Assembly (NCBI RefSeq): GCF_026184235.1
Contig: NZ_CP110806.1
Span: 1,984,001-2,048,000 of the forward strand
Origin: Cellulomonas sp. S1-8
GTDB taxonomy: Bacteria > Actinomycetota > Actinomycetes > Actinomycetales > Cellulomonadaceae
Direction of reading: 5' to 3'
DNA: 64,000 nucleotides
The position numbers were made by a program, and so were the translations under genes. The notes below the pieces were generated by a model, which did not search any database, had not been told where the DNA came from, and was given only the letters and a program-made list of their open reading frames with translations. Position 1 is the first letter of the stretch. Each line of letters opens with the position of its first letter. Shown here piece by piece: positions 18,365 through 28,429 of this stretch.

Positions 18365-19206
18365 CGGCGACGATGACGACTGCTCGGCTCGACGCCGAGC
18401 TCGTGCGGCGAGGCCTGGCGCGGTCGCGCGGGCACGCGGCGCAGCTCGTCGCCGCAGGGCGCGTGCGGGTGGACGGCGCTGCGGCCCGGCGCCCGGCGAC
18501 GCAGGTGGACGAGGCGCAGGACGTGCGTGTCGACCCCGACCCGGACGACCCCGGGTACGCCTCGCGCGCGGCGCGCAAGCTCGCCGACGCCCTGGACGCG
18601 TACGGCACCGACGGCCCGCTGGTCGCGGGCGGGACCTGCCTCGACGCGGGCGCCAGCACGGGCGGCTTCACGGACGTCCTGCTGCGCCGCGGTGCGTCCC
18701 GCGTCGTCGCCGTCGACGTGGGGCACGGGCAGCTGGTCACCCGGCTGCGCGACGACCCGCGCGTCGAGGTGCGGGAGCACGTGAACGTCCGCGACCTGCG
18801 GGCGGGCGACGTGCTGCCGGCCCCCGGCGTCGTCGTCGCGGACCTGTCGTTCATCTCGCTGACCCTGGTGCTCGAGCCGCTGCTCGCGGTCGCCGCTCCC
18901 GGTGCGGACCTCGTCCTGCTGGTCAAGCCGCAGTTCGAGGTGGGGCGCGAGCGCCTCGGTCACGACGGCGTGGTGCGCGACCCCGCGCGGTGGCACGACG
19001 CCCTGTCAACGGTGTGCGGTCGTGCCGCGGCGCTGGGTGCGGTCGTGGGCGACGTGCGGCCCAGCACCGTGCCCGGCACCCACGGCAACGTGGAGTTCGT
19101 CCTGCGGGCGGTCGCGCCGGGCGGGGACGCCGCGCCGCCCGCGATCGACGTGCCGACCGCGGTGGCGGCGGCCGTGGACGCAGCGAGCAGCGAGGGCCGA
19201 CGATGA
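18361..19206 (+). CDS. tlyA: 16S/23S rRNA 2'-O-methyltransferase TlyA
   Basis: 281 residues. An N-terminal S4 RNA-binding domain (RLDAELVRRGLARSRGHAAQLV, about residues 5-65) precedes a FtsJ-type SAM-dependent methyltransferase with the SAM motif DAGASTGG at 95-102 and ADLSFISL downstream. In mycobacteria TlyA makes 2'-O-methylcytidine in both rRNAs and its loss gives capreomycin resistance. The first ATG, in the ATGA overlap, is used; a second ATG four codons later is also possible. Coupled to nadK by another 4-base overlap. Confidence 0.95.
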   Translation: MTATMTTARLDAELVRRGLARSRGHAAQLVAAGRVRVDGAAARRPATQVDEAQDVRVDPDPDDPGYASRAARKLADALDAYGTDGPLVAGGTCLDAGASTGGFTDVLLRRGASRVVAVDVGHGQLVTRLRDDPRVEVREHVNVRDLRAGDVLPAPGVVVADLSFISLTLVLEPLLAVAAPGADLVLLVKPQFEVGRERLGHDGVVRDPARWHDALSTVCGRAAALGAVVGDVRPSTVPGTHGNVEFVLRAVAPGGDAAPPAIDVPTAVAAAVDAASSEGRR

Positions 19207-20075
19207 CGCGGCGGGCGCTGGTCGTCCGGCACAGCGGACGTCCCGAGGCGCTGGACGCCACCGAGGCGGTGCTGCGTGCGCTGCGCGACGCGGACGTGGA
19301 GCCCGTGACCGCGTCCTTCGACACGACGGCCGACGAGCTGCCGCCCTTCGAGCTCGCGGTCGTGCTCGGCGGCGACGGCACGATCCTGCGTGCCGCGGAG
19401 CTCACGCGCGGCACCGACGTCCCCCTGCTCGGCGTCAACCTGGGGCACGTCGGGTTCCTCGCCGAGATCGAGCCCGCGGACGTCACGACGGCCGTGCACC
19501 GCCTCACGAGCGGTGACTACGACGTCGAGGAGCGGGCGACGCTCGACGTGCGGGTGGTCGCGGCCGACGGCACCGTGGAGGACTGCTGGGCGCTCAACGA
19601 GGCGGCGCTGGAGAAGACCGACCCCGCCCGCATGATCGAGGTCGTCATCGAGGTCGACGGGCGACCCCTGTCGTCCTTCGGCTGCGACGGGCTCGTCGCG
19701 GCGTCGGCGACCGGGTCCACGGCGCACGCGTTCTCCGCCGGTGGCCCCGTGGTGTGGCCGGACGTGCGGGGGATGGTCCTCGTGCCGCTGGCCGCCCACT
19801 CGCTGTTCGCCCGGCCGCTGGTCATGGGCCCGAGCAGCGTGCTGGCCGTCGAGATCATCGAGCGTTCGCCGTCGACCGCGGTGGTGACGTGCGACGGGCG
19901 GCGCCAGCTGGCGCTCGCGCGGGGGACCCGCCTCGAGGTGCGCGTCAGCGACGTGCCGGTGCGGTTCGCCCGCCTCAACCCCGCCCCCTTCACGACGCGC
20001 CTGGTGCAGAAGTTCGACCTGCCCGTGGTCGGCTGGCGCGGGGCCCACCACGACGACGAGGACGAGGCGCGGTGA
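19203..20075 (+). CDS. nadK: NAD kinase
   Basis: Phosphorylates NAD to NADP; 290 residues. The GGDGT motif with the catalytic aspartate is at 56-60. NEAALEK and the glycine-rich GSTAHAFSAGGPVVWP segment of the NAD-binding domain follow. ATG overlaps the tlyA stop, and the stop overlaps the recN start (GTGA). Confidence 0.96.
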   Translation: MTRRALVVRHSGRPEALDATEAVLRALRDADVEPVTASFDTTADELPPFELAVVLGGDGTILRAAELTRGTDVPLLGVNLGHVGFLAEIEPADVTTAVHRLTSGDYDVEERATLDVRVVAADGTVEDCWALNEAALEKTDPARMIEVVIEVDGRPLSSFGCDGLVAASATGSTAHAFSAGGPVVWPDVRGMVLVPLAAHSLFARPLVMGPSSVLAVEIIERSPSTAVVTCDGRRQLALARGTRLEVRVSDVPVRFARLNPAPFTTRLVQKFDLPVVGWRGAHHDDEDEAR

Positions 20076-21808
20076 TCGACGAGATCCGGATCGACGACCT
20101 CGGGGTCATCGGGCGCGCGCACGTGCGCCTCGGCCCCGGCCTGACCGTGCTCACCGGTGAGACCGGCGCCGGCAAGACGATGGTGCTCACGGCACTGGGC
20201 CTGCTGCTGGGCGGGCGGGCCGACCCCGCGACCGTCCGGACCGGGGCGACGGGGGCGGCCGTGGAGGGCAGGGTGCTGCTGCCGGCGGGCTCGCCGGCGC
20301 TCGAGCGGGCGCGCGACGCCGGCGCGGACGTCGACGACGACGGCACCCTGGTGGTCCTGCGGACGGTCGGCGCGGGCACCGCGGAGGCCACCGGGCGGTC
20401 GCGCGCGTACCTCGGCGGGCGCTCGGTGCCGCAGGGCGTGCTCGCCGAGATCGCCGAGGAGCTCGTCACCGTGCACGGTCAGGCCGACCAGATGCGGCTG
20501 CGGTCCGCCGCGCGGCAGCGCGCCGCGCTCGACGCGTTCGCCGGACCGGCGCACGCCGCGGTGCTCGCCGAGCACGCCGCGACCTGGGCGGAGCGGGGCC
20601 GGGTGCAGTCCGAGCTCGAGGACCGCGTCACCCGCGCGCGGGAGCTGGCGCGCGAGGCCGAGCTGCTGCGCCTGGGCCTGGCCGAGGTGGAGCGGGTCGA
20701 CCCGCAGCCGGGGGAGGACCTCGCGCTCGCGGCCGAGGCCGAGCGCCTCGGCAACGCCGAGGACCTGCGTGCGGCCGCGGCCGGTGCGCACGTCGCGCTC
20801 GTCGGGGACGAGGACGCGGCGGACGTCGGGGCGGCGGCCACCGTCCTCGTCGAGGAGGCACGGCGGTCGCTCGAGCAGGCCGGGCACCACGACCGCGCGC
20901 TCGCCGACCTGGCGGCACGGGCCGCCGAGGTGGGGTACCTCCTCGCGGACGTCGCCGCCGAGCTGTCCGCGTACGTGCAGGACCTGCAGGCGGACCCGGC
21001 GCGGCTCGACGCCGTGCAGCGTCGGCGTGCCGAGCTCACGGGACTGACCCGCAGCTACGGCGAGGACGTCGCGGCGGTGCTCGAGTGGTCGCAGGGCGCC
21101 TCGCTGCGCCTCCTCGACCTCGACGGCGGTGAGGGGCGTGTCGCCGAGCTCACGGCGCGACGCGACGCGCTCGACGACGCGCTGCGGCGCACGGCCGCGA
21201 CGATCACGGCGACCCGCGTCGACGCCGCGCGTCGGCTCGGGCTCGCGGTCACCGAGGAGCTCGCGAGCCTCGCCATGGGTGGCGCGCACCTCGAGGTGGC
21301 CGTGCGGCCCGCCGACGAGCCGGGCGCGCACGGCGCCGACCACGTCGAGATGCTGCTCGTCCCGCACGCCGGGGCGCCCGCCCGCCCGCTCGGCAAGGGC
21401 GCGTCCGGGGGTGAGCTGTCCCGCGTGATGCTCGCGCTGGAGGTCGCGCTCGCCACCGCGCAGGGGTCCGGTGCCCTGACGCCCGGCACGTTCGTGTTCG
21501 ACGAGGTCGACGCCGGCGTCGGCGGTCGGGCCGCCACGCAGGTCGGTGAGCGGCTCGCGCGGCTCGCCCGTGGCACCCAGGTCCTCGTCGTCACGCACCT
21601 CGCGCAGGTCGCGGCCTTCGGTGACCGGCACCTCGTGGTGACGAAGTCCGTCGCGGACGGGGTCGACGTCGTCACGGAGTCCGACGTGCGCGAGGTCGAC
21701 GGCGAGGCACGGGTCCGTGAGCTCGCGCGGATGCTGTCCGGCCAGGACGACTCGGCGACGGCGCGCGCGCATGCCGCGGAGCTGCTGGCCCAGTCCGTGG
21801 GACGATGA
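20072..21808 (+). CDS. recN: DNA repair protein RecN
   Basis: SMC-like ATPase of double-strand-break repair, 578 residues. Walker A GETGAGKT is at 29-36. A coiled-coil middle section follows, then the ABC signature GASGGELSRVMLALEV and Walker B TFVFDEVDAGVGG near the C-terminus. GTG start overlaps nadK by 4 bases. The order tlyA-nadK-recN is conserved in actinobacteria and, in part, in Firmicutes. Confidence 0.96.
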   Translation: MIDEIRIDDLGVIGRAHVRLGPGLTVLTGETGAGKTMVLTALGLLLGGRADPATVRTGATGAAVEGRVLLPAGSPALERARDAGADVDDDGTLVVLRTVGAGTAEATGRSRAYLGGRSVPQGVLAEIAEELVTVHGQADQMRLRSAARQRAALDAFAGPAHAAVLAEHAATWAERGRVQSELEDRVTRARELAREAELLRLGLAEVERVDPQPGEDLALAAEAERLGNAEDLRAAAAGAHVALVGDEDAADVGAAATVLVEEARRSLEQAGHHDRALADLAARAAEVGYLLADVAAELSAYVQDLQADPARLDAVQRRRAELTGLTRSYGEDVAAVLEWSQGASLRLLDLDGGEGRVAELTARRDALDDALRRTAATITATRVDAARRLGLAVTEELASLAMGGAHLEVAVRPADEPGAHGADHVEMLLVPHAGAPARPLGKGASGGELSRVMLALEVALATAQGSGALTPGTFVFDEVDAGVGGRAATQVGERLARLARGTQVLVVTHLAQVAAFGDRHLVVTKSVADGVDVVTESDVREVDGEARVRELARMLSGQDDSATARAHAAELLAQSVGR

Positions 21809-21814
21809 CCGGCG

Positions 21815-23002
21815 ATGAGAGTCTCCCTGCGCCGCCGCACGCCCGCGACCGATGACGCCGAGGTCGTCGGGCCCGCCCGCGTCGACCCCCGCACCAAGGG
21901 GCTGACGAAGCGCCTGAAGTCCGGTGACATCGCCGTGATCGACCACCTCGACCTCGACCGCGTGTCGGCCGAGGCGCTGGTGGCGTGCCAGCCGGCGGCC
22001 GTCCTCAACGCCGCGCGCTCCACGTCCGGCCGGTACCCGAACCTGGGTCCCGAGATCCTCGTCGAGGCGGGCATCCCGCTCGTCGACGACCTCGGTCCCG
22101 ACGTGATGGCGCTGACCGAGGGGCGCGTGCTGCGCGTCGTCGACGGCGCCGTGTACGACGGCGAGACGCTGGTCGCCGAGGGCGTCGCGCAGACGGCCGC
22201 GTCCGTGGCCGCCACGATGGAGGAGGCCCGCGCCGGTCTGTCGGTGCAGCTCGAGTCGTTCGCCGCGAACACCATGGACTACCTGCGGCGCGAGCGCGAG
22301 CTCCTGCTCGACGGTGTCGGCGTCCCCGACATCGACACGCGGATCGACGGGCGCCAGGTCCTCATCGTCGTGCGCGGGTACCACTACAAGGAGGACCTGG
22401 TCACGCTGCGCCCGTACATCCGGGAGTACCGGCCGGTCCTCATCGGGGTGGACGGCGGCGCGGACGCGATCCTCGACGCCGGGTGGCGACCCGACCTGAT
22501 CGTCGGCGACATGGACTCCGTGTCCGACCGCGCGCTGCAGTGCGGCGCCGAGGTGGTCGTGCACGCCTACCGGGACGGGCGCGCCCCGGGCCTGGCTCGC
22601 GTGGAGCAGCTCGGTGTGCCGCACGTCGTGTTCCCCGCGACCGGGACCAGCGAGGACGTCGCGATGCTCCTGGCCGACGACAAGGGGGCCGAGCTCATCG
22701 TCGCCGTCGGGACGCACGCCACCCTCATCGAGTTCCTCGACAAGGGACGCTCGGGCATGGCGAGCACGTTCCTCACGCGGCTGCGCGTCGGCGGCAAGCT
22801 CGTCGACGCCAAGGGCGTGTCCCAGCTGTACCAGCACCGCATCTCCAACGTGCAGCTCACCCTCCTCGTGCTGGCGGGGCTGCTCGCGCTGGGCGTCGCG
22901 CTCGCGGCGACGGCCGCCGGGCAGACGATGTTCGGCCTGGTGGGTGCGCGCGTCGACGACATCGTCTCGTGGGTAGGGTCGCTGTTCGGCGGATCGCCGT
23001 GA
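21815..23002 (+). CDS. steA: SteA-like septal protein (thiamin-pyrophosphokinase fold, one TM helix)
   Basis: 395 residues. The middle of the protein has a thiamin-pyrophosphokinase-like (ThiN) fold: VLIGVDGGADAILDAGWRPDLIVGDMDSVSD, then FPATGTSEDVAMLLADDKGA. A single membrane helix lies near the C-terminus (LTLLVLAGLLALGVALAATAAG). Corresponds to Rv1697 and to corynebacterial SteA, which works with SteB at the division septum. It begins 6 bases after recN and is followed by steB. Whether it still has nucleotide or kinase activity is unknown. Confidence 0.88.
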   Translation: MRVSLRRRTPATDDAEVVGPARVDPRTKGLTKRLKSGDIAVIDHLDLDRVSAEALVACQPAAVLNAARSTSGRYPNLGPEILVEAGIPLVDDLGPDVMALTEGRVLRVVDGAVYDGETLVAEGVAQTAASVAATMEEARAGLSVQLESFAANTMDYLRRERELLLDGVGVPDIDTRIDGRQVLIVVRGYHYKEDLVTLRPYIREYRPVLIGVDGGADAILDAGWRPDLIVGDMDSVSDRALQCGAEVVVHAYRDGRAPGLARVEQLGVPHVVFPATGTSEDVAMLLADDKGAELIVAVGTHATLIEFLDKGRSGMASTFLTRLRVGGKLVDAKGVSQLYQHRISNVQLTLLVLAGLLALGVALAATAAGQTMFGLVGARVDDIVSWVGSLFGGSP

Positions 23003-23099
23003 CCCGGTCGTCCCGCCGCCACACCGCGTACACGCGGCCCGGCACCCCGTTCGCACGCCCTGCCGCGACCCTTCGCGCACCCGACCGAGAGCACACCCT

Positions 23100-24167
23100 G
23101 TGATCGACTTCCGCTACCACATCGTCTCCCTCATCTCGGTCTTCCTCGCGCTCGCCGTCGGCATCGCGCTGGGTGCCGGGCCCTTGGAGCAGACCATCGG
23201 CGAGAGCCTCACGGGTCAGGTCGATGCCCTGCGTACCGAGAAGGAGGAGCTGCGCACGCAGCTCGACGAGACCGGTGGCGACCTGGCGGCGGCCGAGGCC
23301 CTCGTGTCGGCGTCGGGCGAGCGCCTGCTCGCCGGGGCGCTCACCGACCGCCGGGTCGCGCTCGTCCTGATCGACGAGGTCCCCGAGGAGGAGGTCGCCG
23401 CACTCACGGAGCGGCTCGCCCAGGCGGGTGCGTCCGTCTCCGCGACGGTCACGGTCACCGACGCGTGGACCGACCCGGCGCTCGCGACCTACCGGCGGAC
23501 GCTCGCCGGCACCCTCGTGTCGTACCTCGACTCCCCGCCCCCGGCCGACTCCGGGACCGAGGTCGAGCTGGCCGAGGCGCTCGTCTCCGGGCTCGTCGGG
23601 GTCGGCTCCGCCGCGCCCGACGCGCTCTCGGAGAACGCGTCGTCGCTGCTGGACGTCTTCGCCGAGGGTGACCGCGCCCTGGTGACCTTCGCGCAGGACG
23701 TCACCCGTCCCGCGGACGCCGTCGTCGTCGTCGTGGGGACGTCCCCGGCGGCGGGCGACGCGACGCCCAGCGCCGAGCCGACCTCGACGACCGCCGATGC
23801 GCACCTCGCGCTCGTGGGCGCCGCGCAGCGGCTGTCCGAGGGTGCGGTCGTGGCGGGGGACACCCGCGCCGGTGGCGGACTCGTGGCCGCCGTCCGCGAG
23901 GACGACGACCTCGGCGGGACCACGACCACCGTCGCGGACGCGACGACGGTCAGCGGGCAGGTCGTCGTGCCGCTGGCGCTGGCCGCGAGCATCGCGGGCC
24001 GACCCGGCCACTACGGCTACGGCGACGACCTGACGGCGCTGCCGCCGGCCGTGGAGCTGCCGCCGGTGGACCGCACGCCCGTGGTCCCCGAGGCCGCCGC
24101 CGGCACGCCCGACGACCCCGGCGCCGGGGGCGAGGCCGAAGGCGTCGAGTCCGGTGGTGAGGGGTGA
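23100..24167 (+). CDS. steB: SteB/MctB-family membrane-anchored protein
   Basis: 355 residues. An N-terminal membrane helix (HIVSLISVFLALAVGIALGAG, residues about 7-27) is followed at once by a short coiled coil (TGQVDALRTEKEELRTQLDE) and an extracytoplasmic domain, ending in a Pro/Gly/Glu-rich tail. The family includes M. tuberculosis Rv1698 (MctB, described in copper homeostasis) and corynebacterial SteB, the partner of SteA in septum formation. Next to steA, the division role is the better guess. The GTG start matches the conserved N-terminus (MIDFRYHIVSL). Confidence 0.87.
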   Translation: MIDFRYHIVSLISVFLALAVGIALGAGPLEQTIGESLTGQVDALRTEKEELRTQLDETGGDLAAAEALVSASGERLLAGALTDRRVALVLIDEVPEEEVAALTERLAQAGASVSATVTVTDAWTDPALATYRRTLAGTLVSYLDSPPPADSGTEVELAEALVSGLVGVGSAAPDALSENASSLLDVFAEGDRALVTFAQDVTRPADAVVVVVGTSPAAGDATPSAEPTSTTADAHLALVGAAQRLSEGAVVAGDTRAGGGLVAAVREDDDLGGTTTTVADATTVSGQVVVPLALAASIAGRPGHYGYGDDLTALPPAVELPPVDRTPVVPEAAAGTPDDPGAGGEAEGVESGGEG

Positions 24168-25054
24168 GCACGGTGCGGCGCGTCGTCGCCGCGACCGTCG
24201 CCGGTGCCGTGACCGCCGCGGCCCGGGGAGGCATCGACCGGTGGCCCCCGGGCGGCGCCGCGACATGGACGCGCACCAACCACCGCGGTGAGCCCGTGAG
24301 CCTGCTCGAGGGCCCGTCGGTGGCACTCGGCGTGCTCGCGGGAGCGGTCGTCGGGGCGCCGGACGCCCGTGCCGCCGCGGCGGCGACGGTCGCCGTCGCC
24401 GGTGCCGGTGCGTTCGGGCTGGTGGACGACCTGCGGGAGGACACCGCGACGCGCACGAAAGGTCTGCGCGGGCACCTGGGAGCGCTCGCACACGGTCACC
24501 TGACCACGGGCGGCCTGAAGGTCCTCGGCATCGGGGTCAGCGCACTGGTGGCCGCGGCGGTCGCACGACCCGCCGGCGGCGCGGCGACGCGCCCCGTGGC
24601 CCGCGTCGCCGACACGCTGGCGTCGGCCGCGCTCGTCGCGGGCACGGCCAACCTGTTCAACCTCCTGGACCTGCGCCCCGGACGAGCGCTGAAGGCGGCC
24701 TCGTTGGCCGCGGCGCCGCTCGTGACCACGGCGGGCGGGGGAGCGGCCTGCGCCGTCCTCGGGGCGGCGGCCACGGCCGTCCGGGCCGACCTCGCCGGGA
24801 CCGACATGCTGGGTGACTCCGGGGCGAACGCGCTGGGCGCCGCACTCGGCACCGCGCTGGTGCTGGGCGCACCCCGTCCCGCCCGGCTCGCCGCCCTCGG
24901 CGTGGTCGTGGGACTCACGCTCGCGAGCGAGCGCATCAGCTTCACGCGCGTCATCGAGCGCACACCCGTGCTGCGCGAGCTCGACGCGTGGGGCCGGCGC
25001 CCGGGCCCCGCCCCCGTCACCGGTGCCGCCGCAGGCGGACCCGTCCCGTCATGA
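24164..25054 (+). CDS. Divergent MraY/WecA-like phosphoglycosyltransferase family protein
   Basis: 296 residues, hydrophobic with several membrane helices. Traces of the polyprenyl-phosphate GlcNAc/MurNAc-P transferase family are clear: the acidic pair in GLVDDLRED, NLFNLLDLRPGRALK in place of N-x-x-N-x-x-D-G, GDSGANALGAALG, and a terminal ERISFTRVIERTPVLRELD segment. The histidine-rich motif of true MraY is absent. It overlaps steB and murJ by 4 bases each, so it belongs to a cell-wall lipid and septum module. Substrate unknown; it may be a non-canonical transferase. Confidence 0.7.
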   Translation: MSTVRRVVAATVAGAVTAAARGGIDRWPPGGAATWTRTNHRGEPVSLLEGPSVALGVLAGAVVGAPDARAAAAATVAVAGAGAFGLVDDLREDTATRTKGLRGHLGALAHGHLTTGGLKVLGIGVSALVAAAVARPAGGAATRPVARVADTLASAALVAGTANLFNLLDLRPGRALKAASLAAAPLVTTAGGGAACAVLGAAATAVRADLAGTDMLGDSGANALGAALGTALVLGAPRPARLAALGVVVGLTLASERISFTRVIERTPVLRELDAWGRRPGPAPVTGAAAGGPVPS

Positions 25055-26700
25055 GCACCGGGGTGCGTCGCGCGCTCCAGGGTCTGGTGGGCGCCGCCGC
25101 GATGATCGCCGCGGTCACCGTCGTGAGCCGGGTGCTGGGGCTCGTGCGGACGCTCGTGCAGGCGTCGACCGTCGGCTACGAGGCGATCGCCGACGCCTAC
25201 AGCGCGGCGAACCTGCTGCCGACCGTGCTCTTCGAGGTCGCGGCCGGCGGGGCGCTGGCCGGGGCCGTGGTGCCGCTCCTCGCCGGCCCCGTCGCGCGGG
25301 CCGACCGGGAGCAGGTCGCGCGCGTGGTTTCCGCGGCGCTCGGCTGGGTGCTGCTGGTGCTGGTACCCGTCGGCCTGCTGCTGGCGGCGCTGAGCGGGGT
25401 CATCGGGGAGTTCGCCGGCAAGGACGCGGTCATGACGGCCACGGTGCGGTTCTTCGTGCTGGTGTTCTCCGTCCAGGTCCCCGTCTACGGGCTGACGGTG
25501 CTGCTGTACGGGGTCCTGCAGGCCCACCAGCGGTTCTTCTGGCCCGCCTTCGCCCCCGTGCTCAACTCGCTCGTCCTGATCGCCACGTTCGCCGTCTACG
25601 GCGCCCTGGCCGACGGGGAGACGCGCGACCCGACGGCGCTCGCGGCCGGCGCGCTCGACGTGCTCGCCTGGGGCACCACGGCGGGCGTGATCGCCATGTG
25701 CCTGCCCGTGATCCGGCCCGCACGGCGACTCGGGGTGCGCCTGACGCCGACGCTGCGGTTCCCGGGCGACGCCGGCACGCGGTTCCGTGCGCTCGCGCTG
25801 GCGGGCGTCGGGTCGGTGGCCGCGCAGCAGGTGTCGGTCCTGGTCATCTGGGTCATGGCCAACGGGCTGCTGCCCCACGACGGGCGCGGCTTCTCCTCGT
25901 GGGTGTACTCCCAGCAGGTCTACCTGCTGCCGTACGCCGTGCTGGTCGTCCCGCTGGCGACCTCCACGTTCCCCCGGGTGGCCGCGTACGCCGCTGCCGG
26001 CGACGGGAGGCGGTTCGCGCTCATGTCGGCCGTCACGACGCGCGCGGTGCTCGCGGTCGGTGCGCTGGGCGGTGCGGCGGTGCTGGCCGCGGCCGCAGCC
26101 GCCGCGACCGTCTTCGCGCGACTCTCCGACGGGGAGGACGCCCGCTTCATCGAGGCCATGACCGTCTTGCTCACGTGGACGGCACCGGGCCTGGTCGGGC
26201 TGGCCGTGATGTTCCACGTCTCGCGGACGCTCTACGCGGTCGAGCGTCCGCGGGCCGCGATCGCGGCGAACGTCGTGGGGTGGGGCTCGGTGGCCGTGCT
26301 GGCACCCGCGCTCCTGGTGGTGACCGGCACCGAGGGGACCGAGGTGCTGCGCGCCATCGGCCTGGCGACGTCCCTGGGGATGACCGCGGGCGGGATCGCG
26401 GCCGTCGTCGCGCTGCGACGGACGGCCGGTGGCAGCGCCCTGTCCGGGATGGTGCGCACCGCGCTGGTGGCGCTCGGCGCTGCGTGCGTCGGGGCGTTCG
26501 CCGGCCGTGCGGTCGCCTCGACCGTGCTGGACCTCGTCGGGGACGACGCGTTGACCGCGACCGGTGCGGCTGCCGGAGCGGCGGTGGTGGCGGCGACCGT
26601 GGTCGCGGCCGCGGTCGTGCTCCTCGACCGCAGCACCCTGACGGGCATCGTGTCGCTCGAGCGGACACCCGGCCCGGGAGCCGGCGCCGCGCGTCGCTGA
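25051..26700 (+). CDS. murJ: MurJ/MviN-family lipid II flippase-like protein
   Basis: 549 residues of almost entirely membrane helices (about 14), MOP-superfamily. The N-terminal [18 protein letters not shown] and [23 protein letters not shown] match the MurJ first helices and central cavity region. It lacks the C-terminal pseudokinase and extracellular domains seen in M. tuberculosis MviN. ATG overlaps the preceding transferase-like gene. Actinobacteria often have another MurJ near the replication origin, so this could be a paralogue devoted to septal or other lipid-linked sugars. Confidence 0.88.
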   Translation: MSTGVRRALQGLVGAAAMIAAVTVVSRVLGLVRTLVQASTVGYEAIADAYSAANLLPTVLFEVAAGGALAGAVVPLLAGPVARADREQVARVVSAALGWVLLVLVPVGLLLAALSGVIGEFAGKDAVMTATVRFFVLVFSVQVPVYGLTVLLYGVLQAHQRFFWPAFAPVLNSLVLIATFAVYGALADGETRDPTALAAGALDVLAWGTTAGVIAMCLPVIRPARRLGVRLTPTLRFPGDAGTRFRALALAGVGSVAAQQVSVLVIWVMANGLLPHDGRGFSSWVYSQQVYLLPYAVLVVPLATSTFPRVAAYAAAGDGRRFALMSAVTTRAVLAVGALGGAAVLAAAAAAATVFARLSDGEDARFIEAMTVLLTWTAPGLVGLAVMFHVSRTLYAVERPRAAIAANVVGWGSVAVLAPALLVVTGTEGTEVLRAIGLATSLGMTAGGIAAVVALRRTAGGSALSGMVRTALVALGAACVGAFAGRAVASTVLDLVGDDALTATGAAAGAAVVAATVVAAAVVLLDRSTLTGIVSLERTPGPGAGAARR

Positions 26701-26747
26701 CCGGCGCGTCGCGACCCCCGGCGGACGTCGGAGGTCCGGACGTCGGG

Positions 26748-26753
26748 TAGCGT
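26748..26753 (+). promoter_or_regulatory. Candidate -10 box for leaderless pyrG
   Basis: TAGCGT ends 8 bases before the GTG at 26762, and no Shine-Dalgarno is present. Confidence 0.45.
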
Positions 26754-26761
26754 GGAAGCCC

Positions 26762-28429
26762 GTGATGGAACGCGCGCATCGACTCTCCGGGCGGTCGGAC
26801 TCCCTGACCCGGCACATCTTCGTCACCGGAGGCGTCGCCTCCTCCTTGGGCAAGGGCCTGACGGCCAGCAGCCTGGGTCGACTCCTGCGTTCTCGTGGCC
26901 TGCGGGTCACGATGCAGAAGCTCGACCCGTACCTCAACGTCGACCCCGGCACCATGAACCCGTTCCAGCACGGTGAGGTGTTCGTCACGGAGGACGGCGC
27001 CGAGACCGACCTGGACGTCGGTCACTACGAGCGGTTCCTGGACGTGGACCTGATCGGCTCGGCGAACGTCACCACGGGCCAGGTGTACTCGAACGTGATC
27101 GCGAAGGAGCGGCGCGGCGAGTACCTCGGCGACACCGTGCAGGTGATCCCGCACATCACGGACGAGATCAAGGAGCGCATGCGCTCCCAGGCGGCCGACG
27201 ACGTCGACGTGATCATCACGGAGATCGGCGGCACCGTCGGCGACATCGAGTCGCAGCCGTTCCTCGAGGCGGCGCGCCAGGTGCGCCACGACCTGGGCCG
27301 CGACAACGTGTTCTTCCTGCACGTGTCGCTGCTGCCGTACATCGGCCCGTCGGGCGAGCTGAAGACCAAGCCGACGCAGCACTCCGTCGCCGCGCTGCGC
27401 AGCATCGGCATCCAGCCCGACGCGATCGTGCTGCGCGCCGACCGCGAGGTGCCCGAGTCGATCAAGCGCAAGATCGCGCTGTTCTGCGACGTCGAGATCG
27501 CGAGCGTCGCGATCGCCAAGGACGCGCCGAGCATCTACGACATCCCGCGCGTGCTGCACGCCGAGGGCCTCGACGCGTACGTCGTGCAGCGTCTCGGCCT
27601 GCCGTTCCGGGACGTCGAGTGGAGCGGCTGGGACGCGCTGCTCACGCGGGTGCACGCCCCCGCCCACGAGCTCGAGATCGCGCTCGTCGGCAAGTACATC
27701 GACCTGCCCGACGCGTACCTGTCGGTCACCGAGGCGCTGCGCGCCGGCGGCTTCCACCACGACGCGCGCGTCACGATCCGCTGGGTCCCGTCCGACGACT
27801 GCCGGACGCCCGAGGGCGCCCAGGAGGCGCTGGGCGGTGTCGACGCCGTGCTGGTGCCCGGTGGCTTCGGCGTGCGCGGCATCGAGGGCAAGCTCGGCGC
27901 GCTGCGCTGGGCGCGCGAGCGCAAGGTCCCCACCCTGGGCCTGTGCCTGGGGCTGCAGTGCATGGTCATCGAGTACGCGCGCAACGTCGCGGGGCTCGAG
28001 GGCGCGTCGTCCTCGGAGTTCGACCCCGGCTCGCCGCACCCGGTGATCGCGACCATGGACGAGCAGCTCGCGATCGTCGACGGCGACGGCGACCTGGGCG
28101 GCACGATGCGCCTGGGCGCGTACGACGCGAAGCTCAGCCCCGGGTCCGTGGTGGCCGAGGTGTACGGCGCGGAGCGCGTGTCCGAGCGTCACCGGCACCG
28201 GTACGAGGTGAACAACGCGTACCGCGACCGGCTCGAGGCCGCGGGCCTCGTGATCTCCGGGGTCTCGCCCGACCGGTCGCTCGTCGAGTTCGTCGAGCTG
28301 CCGCGCGAGGAGCACCCGTACTACGTGGCGACCCAGGCGCACCCGGAGTTCAAGTCGCGCCCGACGCGCGCGCACCCGCTGTTCGCCGGCCTCGTCGGTG
28401 CGGCGCTCGCGGCCCGGACCTCGGCGTGA
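26762..28429 (+). CDS. pyrG: CTP synthase
   Basis: Amidates UTP to CTP with glutamine. 555 residues from GTG 26762 (an ATG directly follows at 26765 and may be the start). The amidoligase domain begins [17 protein letters not shown] with the ATP-loop lysine K31. The glutamine amidotransferase domain has GLCLGLQCM with catalytic cysteine C395 and the C-terminal His-Pro-Glu (AHPEFKSRP). The stop overlaps the NUDIX gene by 4 bases, the same pair as Rv1699-Rv1700. Confidence 0.97.
   Translation: MMERAHRLSGRSDSLTRHIFVTGGVASSLGKGLTASSLGRLLRSRGLRVTMQKLDPYLNVDPGTMNPFQHGEVFVTEDGAETDLDVGHYERFLDVDLIGSANVTTGQVYSNVIAKERRGEYLGDTVQVIPHITDEIKERMRSQAADDVDVIITEIGGTVGDIESQPFLEAARQVRHDLGRDNVFFLHVSLLPYIGPSGELKTKPTQHSVAALRSIGIQPDAIVLRADREVPESIKRKIALFCDVEIASVAIAKDAPSIYDIPRVLHAEGLDAYVVQRLGLPFRDVEWSGWDALLTRVHAPAHELEIALVGKYIDLPDAYLSVTEALRAGGFHHDARVTIRWVPSDDCRTPEGAQEALGGVDAVLVPGGFGVRGIEGKLGALRWARERKVPTLGLCLGLQCMVIEYARNVAGLEGASSSEFDPGSPHPVIATMDEQLAIVDGDGDLGGTMRLGAYDAKLSPGSVVAEVYGAERVSERHRHRYEVNNAYRDRLEAAGLVISGVSPDRSLVEFVELPREEHPYYVATQAHPEFKSRPTRAHPLFAGLVGAALAARTSA

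Noticed and set aside
19517..23080. A 1187-codon open frame on the minus strand opposite nadK-recN-steA
   Set aside because: High-GC shadow: it is antisense to well-recognised genes and its own translation has no family motifs. Similar antisense frames at 1514-3769, 24496-26988, 26171-28375 and 55390-58755 were dropped for the same reason.
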